64,000 bases of DNA from Lysinibacillus boronitolerans JCM 21713 = 10a = NBRC 103108 (GTDB lineage: Bacteria > Bacillota > Bacilli > Bacillales_A > Planococcaceae), in the NCBI RefSeq assembly GCF_000772935.1, contig NZ_JPVR01000078.1, positions 62,001-126,000 on the forward strand. The letters are read 5' to 3'. The notes under the pieces are model-generated. The model was not told the origin of the DNA, did no database searches, and saw nothing but the letters and a program-made list of their open reading frames with translations. Both the position numbers and the translations under genes were made by a program. Of this stretch, positions 1 through 8,749 are shown piece after piece. Each line of letters opens with the position of its first letter. Position 1 is the first letter of the stretch.

Positions 1-687
1 GAGCTACAAATCTCCTTTACCCAGCAGCAGCAATTTGTCGCAGATGCTTCACATGAGCTGCGTACGCCTATTCAAGCAATTGAAGGGCATCTTTCTCTTT
101 TAAAAAGGTGGGGCAAACATGATCCTGCCATATTAGAGGAATCCATTGATACCTCCTTAACAGAAATTGCACGTATGCGCAAAATGATTGAGGAATTATT
201 AGAGCTTGCACGCCGTGAGGAAAAAGATGAAACAAGTGAGGCCAATGCACTAGTGGTCATTGAAGCAGTAATGGATGAGCTGAGGCTTGTTCATCCACAA
301 GCGCGAATGTCGCTGTCGAAACATGGTGACATCGGTCCATTATTTATCACCGAAAATGCACTAAGTCAAATCGTCCGTAATATAATAGAAAATGCTATTC
401 GTTATTGTGAAAAAATTCCTGAGATACAAATTTCTATTTCTGTTGCTGGAAATTATGCATGTTTAGAAATTGCTGATAATGGTATAGGAATAGCACCAGA
501 CAATATTCCGTTTATCTTTGATCGTTTTTATCGAGTGGATGAAGCAAGAAATCGCCAAATAGGTGGAACAGGCTTAGGGCTTAGTATTTCGAAGATGTTA
601 CTTGAAAAATACAATGCAACAGTAGAAGTCAAGAGTGAGGTTCATATTGGAACCGTTTTCTCGCTGAAAATCCCACTAAAATATTAA
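1..687 (+). CDS. Sensor histidine kinase, C-terminal part (5' end outside window)
   Basis: The reading frame is open from base 1, so only the cytoplasmic kinase core is seen. It starts at the dimerisation/phosphoacceptor helix with an H-box (DASHELRTP, His near residue 18), then the ATPase domain with N-box (NIIENAIRY), G1 box (DNGIGI), F-box (FDRFYRVD) and G2 box (GTGLGLSI). This core phosphorylates itself on His and passes the phosphate to a partner response regulator, which must lie upstream outside the window. The H-box region (FVADASHELRTPIQAIEGH) recalls B. subtilis YkoH and staphylococcal ArlS, so an OmpR-type partner is likely. The sensor part and hence the stimulus are not visible. 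No clear terminator follows. Confidence 0.93.
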   Translation, partial: ELQISFTQQQQFVADASHELRTPIQAIEGHLSLLKRWGKHDPAILEESIDTSLTEIARMRKMIEELLELARREEKDETSEANALVVIEAVMDELRLVHPQARMSLSKHGDIGPLFITENALSQIVRNIIENAIRYCEKIPEIQISISVAGNYACLEIADNGIGIAPDNIPFIFDRFYRVDEARNRQIGGTGLGLSISKMLLEKYNATVEVKSEVHIGTVFSLKIPLKY

Positions 688-797
688 GAAAAATACACGC
701 TTTATTTCATTATTCTATCCTTTGCGAAAAAAATTGCTTAATTTGCTAAAAAGAGTTGTATTTTTTGTGAAGAGTAGTAAGATTGAGATGGAAAAAA

Positions 798-846
798 CGT
801 TCTTTAAAATATGGTAAAGTAGTGTGAAACATTCTTTTAAAGAACG
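798..846. promoter_or_regulatory. Perfect 12-bp inverted repeat upstream of odhA
   Basis: CGTTCTTTAAAA (798-809) and TTTTAAAGAACG (835-846) are exact reverse complements separated by 25 nt. The repeat ends about 74 bp before the odhA start. It could be a repressor site over the odhAB promoter or an RNA hairpin at the 5' end of the message. I found no convincing -35/-10 pair in the region. Confidence 0.5.
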
Positions 847-919
847 GCTAAATATTATATAATTAATTGCAATTTAATTAATGGAACTGCCGAAAGGCAA
901 AATTTGGAGGTCATTTTTC

Positions 920-3745
920 ATGTCGAACAACGTTACAACTGTAAGTTCTCCATGGTCAGCTTTCTCTGGTCCTAACCTAGGATATGTGATGGAGCAATAC
1001 GACTTATTCTTACAGTCTCCTGAAGAAGTAGAACCGGAGTTAGTTTCTTTATTCCAACAATTTGGTGCACCAGTAGTAGTAGAAGGTGAAGTAGCTGTAG
1101 CTAGTCATACAGCAGCGGCTCCTGCTGGCGATTACAAAAAAGTGTTAGCCGCTGTAAAACTAGCAGATGCAATTCGTTCACGCGGTCATTTAGCAGCAGA
1201 TATTTATCCTCTGAAAAACCGTGAACTACAAACAGCTCAAATTGAAGAAAGCGCGTTCAACTTAAGCGCTGCAGATTTAGCTGAAATTCCTGCAGCAATC
1301 TTCTTCAAAGATGTGCCAGCAAACGTGAAAAATGGTAAGGATGCAATCGACTATTTAAAAGCTATTTATACAGATAAAGTAGCATTTGAATATGGTCACG
1401 TAGTAGCTACTGAAGAACGTGATTGGATTCAAGCGCAAATCGAATCAGGCTCATTCAAACAAGCATTATCTGCGGATGAGAAGAAAGCCTTATTAGATCG
1501 TTTAACTCGCGTTGAAAATTTCGAGAAATTTATTCATAAAACATTTGTAGGGCAAAAGCGTTTCTCTGGTGAGGGCTTAGACACGCAAATCGTTCTATTT
1601 GATGAAATCATTAAAACGGCAGAAGCGAAAAATGTGGAAAACGTACGTATTGGTATGGCACACCGTGGTCGCTTAAACGTTTTAACACACATTTTAAATA
1701 AACCTTATGACATGATGTTCTCTGATTTTGCACATGTTTCCAATGATTTATTTATGCCAGAGCATGGCCGCCTTGAAATTACAAAAGGTTGGACAGGTGA
1801 TGTGAAATACCACATGGGTGCTTCTTACAACCGTGAATCTGGTATGAACGTGAAATTGGCTTACAACCCATCTCACTTAGAAGTAGGCAATCCAGTCGTA
1901 CTTGGTGCTACTCGTGCAACACAAGATGATACGTCTAAACCAGGGCAACCTGTTTTCGACCGTACAAAGGGCTTAGGCATTCTTGTGCATGGTGATGCTG
2001 CCTTCCCAGGTCAAGGGATTGTAACTGAAGTGTTAAACTTCGCTAAAACAGAAGGCTTTACAACAGGTGGAACAATCCACATTATCGCAAACAATATGAT
2101 CGGTTTCACAACGGAACATTATGATTCTCGTTCTTCTGTGTATTCTTCTGACCCAGCAAAAGGCTATGAAGTACCAGTAATCCATGTCAATGCAGATAGC
2201 CCAGAGGCAGTAGCACAAGTTGGTCGTTTTGCAGCAAACTACCGTCAAACATTTGGCAAAGACATTATTGTGGACTTAGTTGGTTACCGTCGCCACGGTC
2301 ATAACGAAACAGATGATCCAACCGTGACAAACCCAGAAACATACAAATTAGTGTCTAAACATGAAACAGTGCGTGCATTGTATGGTGCACAATTAGTGGC
2401 AGAAGGTCTTTTAACTGCTGATGATGTAGCGGCACTAGATACAGCTATCTATGCAGAAATGCAAGCAGCCTATGACCATGTAAAAGAAATGGCAGATAAG
2501 GATGATCATCATCATTTAGAAATGCCAGAAGAATTAAAAGTAGAGTTCCCACAAATCGATACAGCAGTTGGTGCGGAACGTTTAGAAAAAATCAATGAAG
2601 AGCTGTTAGTGTTTGAAGAAAACTTCGAGCCACAGAAAAAGCTTGGTAAAATCTTAGAAAAACGCCGTGATGCTTATGCATCTGCAAAAATTGACTGGGG
2701 TCATGCTGAAACTTTAGCATATGCAACAATTATTCAAGATGGCACACCAGTACGCTTTACAGGTCAAGATGCACAACGTGGTACATTCTCTCAACGCCAT
2801 TTAGTACTGCATGATAAAAATAACGGCAATGTCTTCACACCACTACACCATATTTCTGGTGCGAACGCATCCTTTACAGTACACAACTCTCCACTGACTG
2901 AAGCTGGGGTAGTAGGCTTTGAGTATGGTTACAACCTAGAAAACAGCCATGTACTAACAGTATGGGAAGCACAATTCGGTGACTTTGCGAATATGGCGCA
3001 AGTGATGTTTGATAACTTTATTTCAGGGGCACGCTCTAAATGGGGTCAAAAATCTGGCCTAGTTATCCTTTTACCTCATGGTTATGAAGGTCAAGGTCCA
3101 GAGCACTCTTCAAGCCGTATGGAACGCTATTTACAAATGTCAGCAGAAAATAACTGGTTTGTAGCGAACTGTTCAAATGCAGGAAACTACTACCACTTAT
3201 TACGCCGTCAAGCAGCATTATTAGGTACAGAAGGGGTACGTCCACTTGTAGTCGTATCACCAAAATCATTATTACGTCACCCATTAGCTGCGGCGAATGC
3301 TGAGCAATTAGCAAATGGTTCATTCCAAGAAGTGATTGAGCAACCAGGCTTAGGGGCGAAACCAGAAGCTGTAGAGCGTATCGTTTTAGGTACAGGTAAA
3401 GTGATGATCGACTTAGCAGAGCGCGTGAAAGACGGCGAAGGCTTCGATCACCTACACATTATTCGTGTAGAACAACTTTACCCATTCCCAAAAGAGCAAG
3501 TTGCTGGTATCATTGCTAAGTATCCTAATGCAAAAGAGATCGTTTGGGTACAAGAAGAACCGAAAAACCAAGGCTCATGGAATTATGCATTAGAAACATT
3601 ATATGAACTTTCAGAAGGTAAAAAGCTTCGCTATGTAGGCCGTCCTGCAATGAGCTCAACTTCTGAAGGGGATGCAGATTCTCATAAAGCAGCACAAGCA
3701 GCTCTTATTGAAGAAGCGGTTGCTGAGCCAGTAAAGGTTAAATAA
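920..3745 (+). CDS. odhA: 2-oxoglutarate dehydrogenase E1 component
   Basis: Thiamine-diphosphate-dependent E1 of the 2-oxoglutarate dehydrogenase complex of the TCA cycle; it decarboxylates 2-oxoglutarate and transfers the succinyl group to the lipoyl arm of OdhB. The 941-residue length fits Bacillus OdhA. Visible family motifs include the active-site stretch GMAHRGRLNVL, GDAAFPGQGIV and RRHGHNETDDP (thiamine/Mg region), and the C-terminal transketolase-like part (LTEAGVVGFEYGY, LPHGYEGQGPEHSS). I chose the ATG at 920, with GGAGG at 906-910, over an in-frame ATG at 881 that has no ribosome site; MSNN... is also the natural N-terminus. odhB follows 91 bp later, so the two are probably one transcript. 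No E3 gene is in the window. Confidence 0.97.
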   Translation: MSNNVTTVSSPWSAFSGPNLGYVMEQYDLFLQSPEEVEPELVSLFQQFGAPVVVEGEVAVASHTAAAPAGDYKKVLAAVKLADAIRSRGHLAADIYPLKNRELQTAQIEESAFNLSAADLAEIPAAIFFKDVPANVKNGKDAIDYLKAIYTDKVAFEYGHVVATEERDWIQAQIESGSFKQALSADEKKALLDRLTRVENFEKFIHKTFVGQKRFSGEGLDTQIVLFDEIIKTAEAKNVENVRIGMAHRGRLNVLTHILNKPYDMMFSDFAHVSNDLFMPEHGRLEITKGWTGDVKYHMGASYNRESGMNVKLAYNPSHLEVGNPVVLGATRATQDDTSKPGQPVFDRTKGLGILVHGDAAFPGQGIVTEVLNFAKTEGFTTGGTIHIIANNMIGFTTEHYDSRSSVYSSDPAKGYEVPVIHVNADSPEAVAQVGRFAANYRQTFGKDIIVDLVGYRRHGHNETDDPTVTNPETYKLVSKHETVRALYGAQLVAEGLLTADDVAALDTAIYAEMQAAYDHVKEMADKDDHHHLEMPEELKVEFPQIDTAVGAERLEKINEELLVFEENFEPQKKLGKILEKRRDAYASAKIDWGHAETLAYATIIQDGTPVRFTGQDAQRGTFSQRHLVLHDKNNGNVFTPLHHISGANASFTVHNSPLTEAGVVGFEYGYNLENSHVLTVWEAQFGDFANMAQVMFDNFISGARSKWGQKSGLVILLPHGYEGQGPEHSSSRMERYLQMSAENNWFVANCSNAGNYYHLLRRQAALLGTEGVRPLVVVSPKSLLRHPLAAANAEQLANGSFQEVIEQPGLGAKPEAVERIVLGTGKVMIDLAERVKDGEGFDHLHIIRVEQLYPFPKEQVAGIIAKYPNAKEIVWVQEEPKNQGSWNYALETLYELSEGKKLRYVGRPAMSSTSEGDADSHKAAQAALIEEAVAEPVKVK

Positions 3746-3767
3746 TCACATATTAATTTTTGAAACC

Positions 3768-3794
3768 GGGCTACTTGCCCTTAAGCAGTAGCCC
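3768..3794 (+). other. Intercistronic hairpin between odhA and odhB
   Basis: GGGCTACT (3768-3775) pairs with AGTAGCCC (3787-3794) across an 11-nt loop. Only a weak T-rich tail follows, so it looks more like an mRNA stability or partial-termination element that tunes the E1:E2 ratio than a full terminator. Confidence 0.6.
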
Positions 3795-3836
3795 TTCTAT
3801 GTGCGTCATGCACGTTAATCAAAGGAGGAAATGAAA

Positions 3837-5096
3837 GTGGCTGAAATTAAAGTCCCTGAATTAGCAGAATCGATTACAGAAGGTAGTATCGCACAGTGGG
3901 TAAAAAAAGTGGGCGATCGCGTTGAAAAAGGTGAATTCATCGTTGAACTTGAAACAGATAAAGTAAACGCTGAGATCATTTCTGAAGAAGCAGGTGTATT
4001 AACACAAATTTTAGCTGAAGAAGGCGATACTGTACTAGTTGGTCAAGTTATCGCAGTAGTAGAAGCAGGCGAAGGCGCAGCAGCAGCTCCAGCAGCGGCA
4101 GCACCAACTGAGGCAGCACCTGCACCAGCAGCGCCACAAGCCGCAGCAGCACCAGTTGCAGCAGCTCCAGTAGTAGAAGAAACTTCTGGTGAGCGTGTAG
4201 TTGCATCTCCAGCAGCACGTCGTCTTGCACGTGAAAAAGGTATTGACCTTGCCGCGGTATCTCCAGTAGATCCACAAGGACGTGTACGTGTACAAGATGT
4301 AGCAGCTCATGGTACAGCACCAGCTGTAGCACCAGCAGCACCTACATCAGTAGCAACTTCAGGTGGCCCAGTAGTGTTCACACCAGCAGCTAATTCTGAC
4401 CGTGTAACAATTGAAAAAATGAGCCGTCGTCGCCAAACAATTGCAAAACGTTTATTAGAAGTGAAACAATCAACAGCAATGTTAACAACATTCAACGAAA
4501 TTGACATGACAAACATCATGGCACTTCGTAAACGTAAACAAGAAGAGTTTGTAAAAGCAAACGACATCAAACTTGGTTTCATGTCATTCTTCACGAAAGC
4601 TGTTGTTGCAGCACTGAAAAAATATCCATACGTAAACGCTCAAATCTCTGGCGATGAAATTCATTTAAATAACTTCTTTGATATCGGTATTGCTGTATCA
4701 ACTGAAGAAGGTTTAGTCGTACCAGTTGTACGCGATGCAAATAGCAAAAACTTTGCAGAAATCGAAAAAGATATCGCTAACTTAGCGACAAAAGCTCGTG
4801 ATAAAAAATTAGGCTTAAATGACATGGCTGGTGGATCATTCACAATCACAAATGGTGGTGTTTTCGGTTCATTAATGTCAACACCAATTATGAACGGTAC
4901 GCAAGCTGGTATTTTAGGCATGCACTCAATTGTAAACCGTCCAGTTGCAGTAAATGGTGAAGTTCAAATCCGTCCAATGATGTATGTAGCACTTTCATAC
5001 GATCACCGTATCATCGATGGTAAAGATTCTGTAGGATTCTTAAAAACGGTTAAAGAATTAATCGAAAATCCTGAAGATTTATTATTAAATTCATAA
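3837..5096 (+). CDS. odhB: Dihydrolipoamide succinyltransferase (E2 of 2-oxoglutarate dehydrogenase)
   Basis: Core of the 2-oxoglutarate dehydrogenase complex; carries succinyl groups on a lipoyl-lysine and passes them to CoA. Domains in order: lipoyl domain (about 1-75; lipoylated Lys in ETDKVNAE), an Ala/Pro-rich linker (about 78-118), the peripheral-subunit-binding domain ([15 protein letters not shown], about 126-160), a second flexible linker, and the catalytic acyltransferase domain ending with the active-site motif DHRIIDG. Length (419 aa) is normal. The start is taken as GTG 3837, 8 nt after AGGAGG, giving M(V)AEIKVPEL as in relatives; the ATG at 3831 lies only 2 nt from the ribosome site. 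A strong terminator follows. Confidence 0.96.
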   Translation: MAEIKVPELAESITEGSIAQWVKKVGDRVEKGEFIVELETDKVNAEIISEEAGVLTQILAEEGDTVLVGQVIAVVEAGEGAAAAPAAAAPTEAAPAPAAPQAAAAPVAAAPVVEETSGERVVASPAARRLAREKGIDLAAVSPVDPQGRVRVQDVAAHGTAPAVAPAAPTSVATSGGPVVFTPAANSDRVTIEKMSRRRQTIAKRLLEVKQSTAMLTTFNEIDMTNIMALRKRKQEEFVKANDIKLGFMSFFTKAVVAALKKYPYVNAQISGDEIHLNNFFDIGIAVSTEEGLVVPVVRDANSKNFAEIEKDIANLATKARDKKLGLNDMAGGSFTITNGGVFGSLMSTPIMNGTQAGILGMHSIVNRPVAVNGEVQIRPMMYVALSYDHRIIDGKDSVGFLKTVKELIENPEDLLLNS

Positions 5097-5105
5097 TGTC
5101 ACTAG

Positions 5106-5136
5106 ACCCTGCGAACAATGTTCAGCAGGGTTTTTT
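5106..5136 (+). terminator. Terminator of odhAB
   Basis: ACCCTGC (5106-5112) pairs with GCAGGGT (5125-5131), extended inward by GAAC/GTTC, followed by six T (5131-5136). It closes the odhAB operon. Confidence 0.9.
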
Positions 5137-5366
5137 GTGCATGACGAAAGATTTGGCCAATTCTAGTTTTGAAAGAGTACTAATGTTATATCGTTAAGAG
5201 GAGCAAAAAAGAAATAAACACAACTTTTCTCACATAGATCACATAGTCTATAATAAAAATTTGTTGTAATTTTCAGAAATATCGACGAAAGCTCAACGAT
5301 TTAAAATGGATACAGAACGCGCAATATCCTAATATTGTCATTAGTCAGAAAAATGTTAAAATCGTC

Positions 5367-5396
5367 TTGACGAACATATTAGTTTTATAGTAGTAT
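5367..5396 (+). promoter_or_regulatory. Promoter of the lysine-riboswitch transcript
   Basis: TTGACG (5367-5372), an 18-nt spacer and TAGTAT (5391-5396). The predicted start is about 20 nt before the CCTCAC segment that opens the riboswitch region. Assigned by consensus only. Confidence 0.5.
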
Positions 5397-5420
5397 CTAA
5401 ATATCAATTAAATAAACAAA

Positions 5421-5700
5421 CCTCACGGATTTTTACCAGTGAGGTAGAGGCGCGGTATTTATTAGTTCATTGTTGAGTACAAGCAAGCGAAGACGCAATG
5501 AAGAAGGAAATATCGCCGAAGTATAAAAGGAGCTCGTACTTTTATACTGGGTCTGCAGTGAATAAGTGCAGGACTGTCCTAGTAAATGGATTTCCAGATT
5601 TACTAGGTTGTGCTATCTCGGAAACATGGAAATTATAGTGAGGATTTGGGCAACTGTCATAAAAGGTAAGACCTAAGTTCAATATACTTAGGTCTTTTTT
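5421..5700 (+). promoter_or_regulatory. Lysine riboswitch (L box) with terminator
   Basis: The aptamer runs from about 5441 to 5619. P1 pairs GAGGTAG (5441-5447) with CTATCTC (5613-5619). Between them are characteristic L-box segments: AGAGGCGCGG after P1, ATATCGCCGAAGT, CTGGGTCTGCAG and GCAGGACTGTC, as in the B. subtilis lysC leader. The expression platform ends in a 10-bp hairpin (AGACCTAAGT 5669-5678 with ACTTAGGTCT 5686-5695) and a T run to 5700. An upstream CCTCAC (5421-5426) can pair with GTGAGG, the 5' strand of P1, and may act as an anti-P1. Lysine binding should favour termination, so the importer downstream is made when lysine is scarce. Confidence 0.9.
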
Positions 5701-5742
5701 AGTACAGTTGTCTTATTTTTTTACAGAAAAGGGGAGTTTTTC

Positions 5743-6600
5743 ATGAAAAGAAAATGGTTGTTAGTAATGATCTCTATCATGACGGCAATTGTGCTAGCTG
5801 CATGTGGCACGAGTGACAAAAAAGAGGGCGGTTCAAGTGATGCTGGAACTGACAAAGAAGAAAGCGGCGGTGAATTCCGAATCGGAATGGAGGCTGGCTA
5901 CCCACCGTTCAACTGGACACAGCAAGACGATGCAAATGGCGCAGTGAAAATTGCGGATAATGCAGAGTATGCAGGTGGCTATGATGTACAAATGGCAAAG
6001 AAAATTGCTGAAGGTTTAGGCAAAGAGTTAGTCATTGTTAAAATGGAGTGGGACGGATTAGTTCCAGCGCTACAATCGAACAAAATTGATGCAATTATCG
6101 CAGGTATGTCACCAACAGAAGAACGTAAGAAAACAATTGATTTTACAGAAAACTATTATACTTCTGATTTTGTTATGGTTATTAAAAAAGGTAGCAAATA
6201 TGAAGACGCAAAATCGATTCAAGACTTCTCAGGTGCTAAAATTACATCACAATTAAATACATCTAACTACACAGTGATTGACCAAATTAAAGGTGTAGAA
6301 AAACAAACGGCAATGGAGAGCTTCCCAGCAATGCGTGTGGCTTTAGAAGCAGGTAAAATTGATGGCTATGTAGCTGAACGTCCAGAGGGCATTTCCGCTT
6401 CTGCTGCCAACGATAAATTCACATATGTAGCATTTGAAGAAGGCTTTGATACAGACCTATCAAATACTTCAATTGCTGTAGGCTTACGTAAAGATGACGC
6501 AAATCGTGAAAAAATCAATGAAATCCTAAAAGGTATTTCAGAAGATGATCGTCAAGCGATTATGGAAGAAGCTATTTCTCAACAACCCGCAGCACAATAA
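5743..6600 (+). CDS. Amino-acid ABC transporter substrate-binding lipoprotein (probably lysine)
   Basis: Membrane-anchored solute receptor that delivers an amino acid to the permease. The signal peptide has a hydrophobic core and lipobox LAAC with Cys21 as lipid site. A low-complexity Gly/Ser/Glu linker follows, then a family-3 solute-binding domain (GEFRIGMEAGYPPF; SPTEERKKTIDFT; AERPEG). Family 3 receptors bind polar or basic amino acids. The lysine riboswitch in front makes lysine the likely substrate; this is inference from regulation, since the pocket residues cannot be read reliably. Ribosome site AAAGGGGAG ends about 6 nt before the ATG. Permease and ATPase genes follow after a strong hairpin. 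Confidence 0.93.
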   Translation: MKRKWLLVMISIMTAIVLAACGTSDKKEGGSSDAGTDKEESGGEFRIGMEAGYPPFNWTQQDDANGAVKIADNAEYAGGYDVQMAKKIAEGLGKELVIVKMEWDGLVPALQSNKIDAIIAGMSPTEERKKTIDFTENYYTSDFVMVIKKGSKYEDAKSIQDFSGAKITSQLNTSNYTVIDQIKGVEKQTAMESFPAMRVALEAGKIDGYVAERPEGISASAANDKFTYVAFEEGFDTDLSNTSIAVGLRKDDANREKINEILKGISEDDRQAIMEEAISQQPAAQ

Positions 6601-6603
6601 TGA

Positions 6604-6635
6604 CATGGCACGGACTAGCAACTAGTCCGTGCATG
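6604..6635 (+). other. Stable hairpin after the binding-protein gene
   Basis: GCACGGACTAG (6608-6618) pairs perfectly with CTAGTCCGTGC (6622-6632) with a 3-nt loop. There is no T run. Its place right after the receptor gene suggests a 3'-end stabiliser or partial terminator that keeps receptor mRNA in excess over permease and ATPase mRNA, as is common in ABC importer operons. Confidence 0.7.
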
Positions 6636-6770
6636 ATCATTTCATCATTATCAAAATGAGAACCTCTCTACATAATGATAATGTCCTAGCGTGACAAATC
6701 ATAGAATGGTAGAAAGAGCTAGGGCACAAAAGAAATAAGCAAGCAAGATGACATTGTTAGGAGGAACATC

Positions 6771-7496
6771 ATGAGTCTTGAATGGATACTTTCAATTATT
6801 GAAAACAACTGGCAAATGTTTTTACGAGGTGCGTATTATACGTTACTGATTTCGAGTATTAGTACAATTATTGGTGCATTTATCGGATTTTTCATCGGAA
6901 TTATGCATACGATTCCAGTTCGTAAAAAAGGTGTGAAATTTTATAGCTTAAAGCTCATTAATTTTATACTGACATGCTATGTTGAATTTTTCCGTGGTAC
7001 ACCAATGATTGTACAGGCTATGGTTGTCTACTACGGATTAGATATCGCATTCGGTATCGATATGCACTTTATTACAGCAGGTATTTTAGTCGTTTCCCTC
7101 AATACAGGGGCTTATATGGCAGAAATTGTTCGTGGCGGTATTGCCTCCATTGATAATGGTCAATACGAGGCAGCATCAGCAATTGGCATGAATCACTTCC
7201 AAATTATGCTTCATGTTGTCTTACCACAAGTAGCGCGTAATGTTTTACCAGCGACAGGTAACCAATTAATCATGAATATTAAAGATACAGCCGTATTAAA
7301 TGTCATTGGGGTAACGGAATTATTCTTCCAAACAAAATCAATTTCGGGTAACAACTTCCGTTACTTCGAATCATTCTTCGTTGCATGTGTTCTTTACTTC
7401 ATCATGACATTTACCGCATCTCGCATCCTTCTCTATGTTGAAAAACGTCTAGATGGTCCTGATGCCTATCAAAAAGAACAAAAAGAAGCCGTATAG
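6771..7496 (+). CDS. Amino-acid ABC transporter permease (His/Glu/Gln/Arg/opine family)
   Basis: Inner-membrane permease of the polar amino-acid uptake family. The 241-residue protein has about five hydrophobic segments and the EAA loop typical of the family (EIVRGGIASIDNGQYEAASAIG split around residue 125; the loop contacts the ATPase). FFRGTPMIVQ near residue 73 is another family hallmark. A good AGGAGG site sits 7 nt before the ATG. A 170-bp gap with a hairpin separates it from the receptor gene, and the ATPase gene begins 12 bp after its stop, so permease and ATPase are tightly coupled. Confidence 0.93.
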   Translation: MSLEWILSIIENNWQMFLRGAYYTLLISSISTIIGAFIGFFIGIMHTIPVRKKGVKFYSLKLINFILTCYVEFFRGTPMIVQAMVVYYGLDIAFGIDMHFITAGILVVSLNTGAYMAEIVRGGIASIDNGQYEAASAIGMNHFQIMLHVVLPQVARNVLPATGNQLIMNIKDTAVLNVIGVTELFFQTKSISGNNFRYFESFFVACVLYFIMTFTASRILLYVEKRLDGPDAYQKEQKEAV

Positions 7497-7508
7497 GGGG
7501 ACGCACAA

Positions 7509-8240
7509 ATGGCAGTCATTAAAATCGAACATTTAAGTAAATCATTTGGACGTAACCAAGTGTTAAAAGATGTGAATTTCCAAGTGGAGAAAGGGGAGGT
7601 AGTTTGTTTAATTGGCTCCTCTGGCTCTGGTAAATCCACATTGCTTCGTTGCATAAATTTATTAGAAACGCCAAGTGGCGGTCAAATAATTTATAAGGGG
7701 GAAGACATCCTAGATGAAAAGCACAATATACAAGAATATCGTACACATCTAGGCATGGTGTTCCAGCAGTTCAATTTATTTAACAACCACAATGTCATAA
7801 GTAATTGTACAGTGGGCCAAATCAAAGTGTTAAAACGTTCGAAAAAAGAAGCGGAAGAAACGGCGCTTAAATATTTGAAAATCGTTGGTATGGACCAATA
7901 TGTCAACGCCAAGCCACGGCAGCTCTCAGGCGGACAAAAACAGCGTGTGGCCATCGCTCGTGCCTTATCAATGAATCCAGATGTAATGCTATTCGATGAG
8001 CCAACATCCGCATTAGACCCAGAAATGGTGGGTGAGGTGTTAAAGGTAATGCGCCAGCTCGCAGACGAGGGCAATACGATGCTCATCGTGACACATGAGA
8101 TGGAATTTGCCAAAGAAGTAGCAGATCGTGTTGTCTTTATGGACAAAGGCGTAATTGTGGAAGAAGGCCCTCCAGCACAAGTATTAGTCAATCCGCAACA
8201 TGAACGTACGAAGGAATTTTTAAAGCGTACATTAAAATAA
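7509..8240 (+). CDS. Amino-acid ABC transporter ATP-binding protein
   Basis: Cytoplasmic ATPase that powers the importer. All ABC motifs are intact: Walker A (GSSGSGKST, about residues 36-44), Q-loop (VFQQFNLF), signature LSGGQ (about 138), Walker B ([14 protein letters not shown]) and switch His (VTHEM). It is closest to the polar amino-acid subfamily (GlnQ/ArtP/YckI type). It ends in a bidirectional terminator. Specificity rests on the riboswitch upstream of the operon. Confidence 0.95.
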   Translation: MAVIKIEHLSKSFGRNQVLKDVNFQVEKGEVVCLIGSSGSGKSTLLRCINLLETPSGGQIIYKGEDILDEKHNIQEYRTHLGMVFQQFNLFNNHNVISNCTVGQIKVLKRSKKEAEETALKYLKIVGMDQYVNAKPRQLSGGQKQRVAIARALSMNPDVMLFDEPTSALDPEMVGEVLKVMRQLADEGNTMLIVTHEMEFAKEVADRVVFMDKGVIVEEGPPAQVLVNPQHERTKEFLKRTLK

Positions 8241-8248
8241 GCACAAAA

Positions 8249-8280
8249 AAGTGAGTCCAACAGGTTGGACTCACTTATTT
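8249..8280. terminator. Bidirectional terminator between the ABC operon and a small minus-strand gene
   Basis: GTGAGTCCAAC (8251-8261) and GTTGGACTCAC (8264-8274) form an 11-bp stem with a 2-nt central gap, extended by AA/TT, with A-rich 5' and T-rich 3' flanks. Confidence 0.88.
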
Positions 8281-8370
8281 TCTAGAATTCCATTCTGCAT
8301 AAAGCACAAAGCAGATTGCGAATGCTACAGCAATGATAAAAAACCATTGCGGTACACCACCAAAACTCAT
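8275..8370 (-). CDS. Small single-pass membrane protein (31 aa)
   Basis: An ATG at 8370 opens a 31-codon frame ending TAA at 8275, inside the shared terminator. GAGGTG lies 5 nt before the ATG. The product begins MSFGGVPQW, continues with a hydrophobic stretch of about 17 residues (FFIIAVAFAICFVLYA) and ends with a short polar tail (EWNSRK). This is the layout of a tiny membrane protein with one helix and a short charged end. I do not recognise the family. The ribosome site, tight packing against the terminator and the clean membrane helix favour a real gene; its function is unknown. Confidence 0.62.
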   Translation of the reverse strand: MSFGGVPQWFFIIAVAFAICFVLYAEWNSRK

Positions 8371-8503
8371 CATAACACCTCAAATTTTCATTTTTTTTGG
8401 ATAGAATAGGTATAGTATTTCTTTTTTCTCCACAAAAGACCAAAAATATTATAAAATAAGCAATAGACATTAGCTTTTGCTAGTAAAGAGAGGTAGAGAG
8501 AAT

Positions 8504-8701
8504 ATGTTACATTTAAAATGGAAAGATGCGCCAACATTACGAACGGTTACCTGCAAACATACAAACGCATCGAAATACTTAGTATCAAACGTGTTAACAG
8601 TAGGCAAAGAATATGAAGTGAAAAATGAAACAGAAGAATTCATTTTTATTATCGACAACACAGGAAATGTCGGCGGCTATTATAAAGATTATTTTGAATA
8701 A
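8504..8701 (+). CDS. DUF6501 family protein (65 aa)
   Basis: Small soluble protein beginning MLHLKWKDAPTLRTV and ending GYYKDYFE; I recognise the Bacillaceae DUF6501 family, which has no known function. The start at 8504 gives the conserved N-terminus and has a purine-rich ribosome site (AGAGGTAGAGAG); the frame extends upstream to 8477 but that part lacks a site. A strong hairpin terminator shared with the convergent telA gene follows within 10 bp, so it is probably monocistronic. Confidence 0.85.
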   Translation: MLHLKWKDAPTLRTVTCKHTNASKYLVSNVLTVGKEYEVKNETEEFIFIIDNTGNVGGYYKDYFE

Positions 8702-8710
8702 ATAAAAACA

Positions 8711-8749
8711 GGGTGGTTCAGAGTATTTGCTGAGCCACCCATTTTTTTT
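8711..8749. terminator. Bidirectional terminator (DUF6501 gene / telA)
   Basis: GGGTGGTTCAG (8711-8721) pairs with CTGAGCCACCC (8730-8740) across an 8-nt loop, followed by eight T. The A-rich left flank lets it serve the minus strand too. Confidence 0.92.

Noticed and set aside
4035..4341. Two long minus-strand frames opposite the odhB linker
   Set aside because: They are shadows of the GCA-rich Ala/Pro linker of odhB and encode unlikely Cys/Leu-rich strings.
6685..6724. CCTAGC...GCTAGG pairing before the permease gene as a riboswitch
   Set aside because: Only a 6-bp stem with a long unstructured loop and no known aptamer motif.
7691..8260. 189-codon minus-strand frame opposite the ABC ATPase gene
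   Set aside because: It lies fully within a well-supported plus-strand gene, has no ribosome site and shows no family motif.
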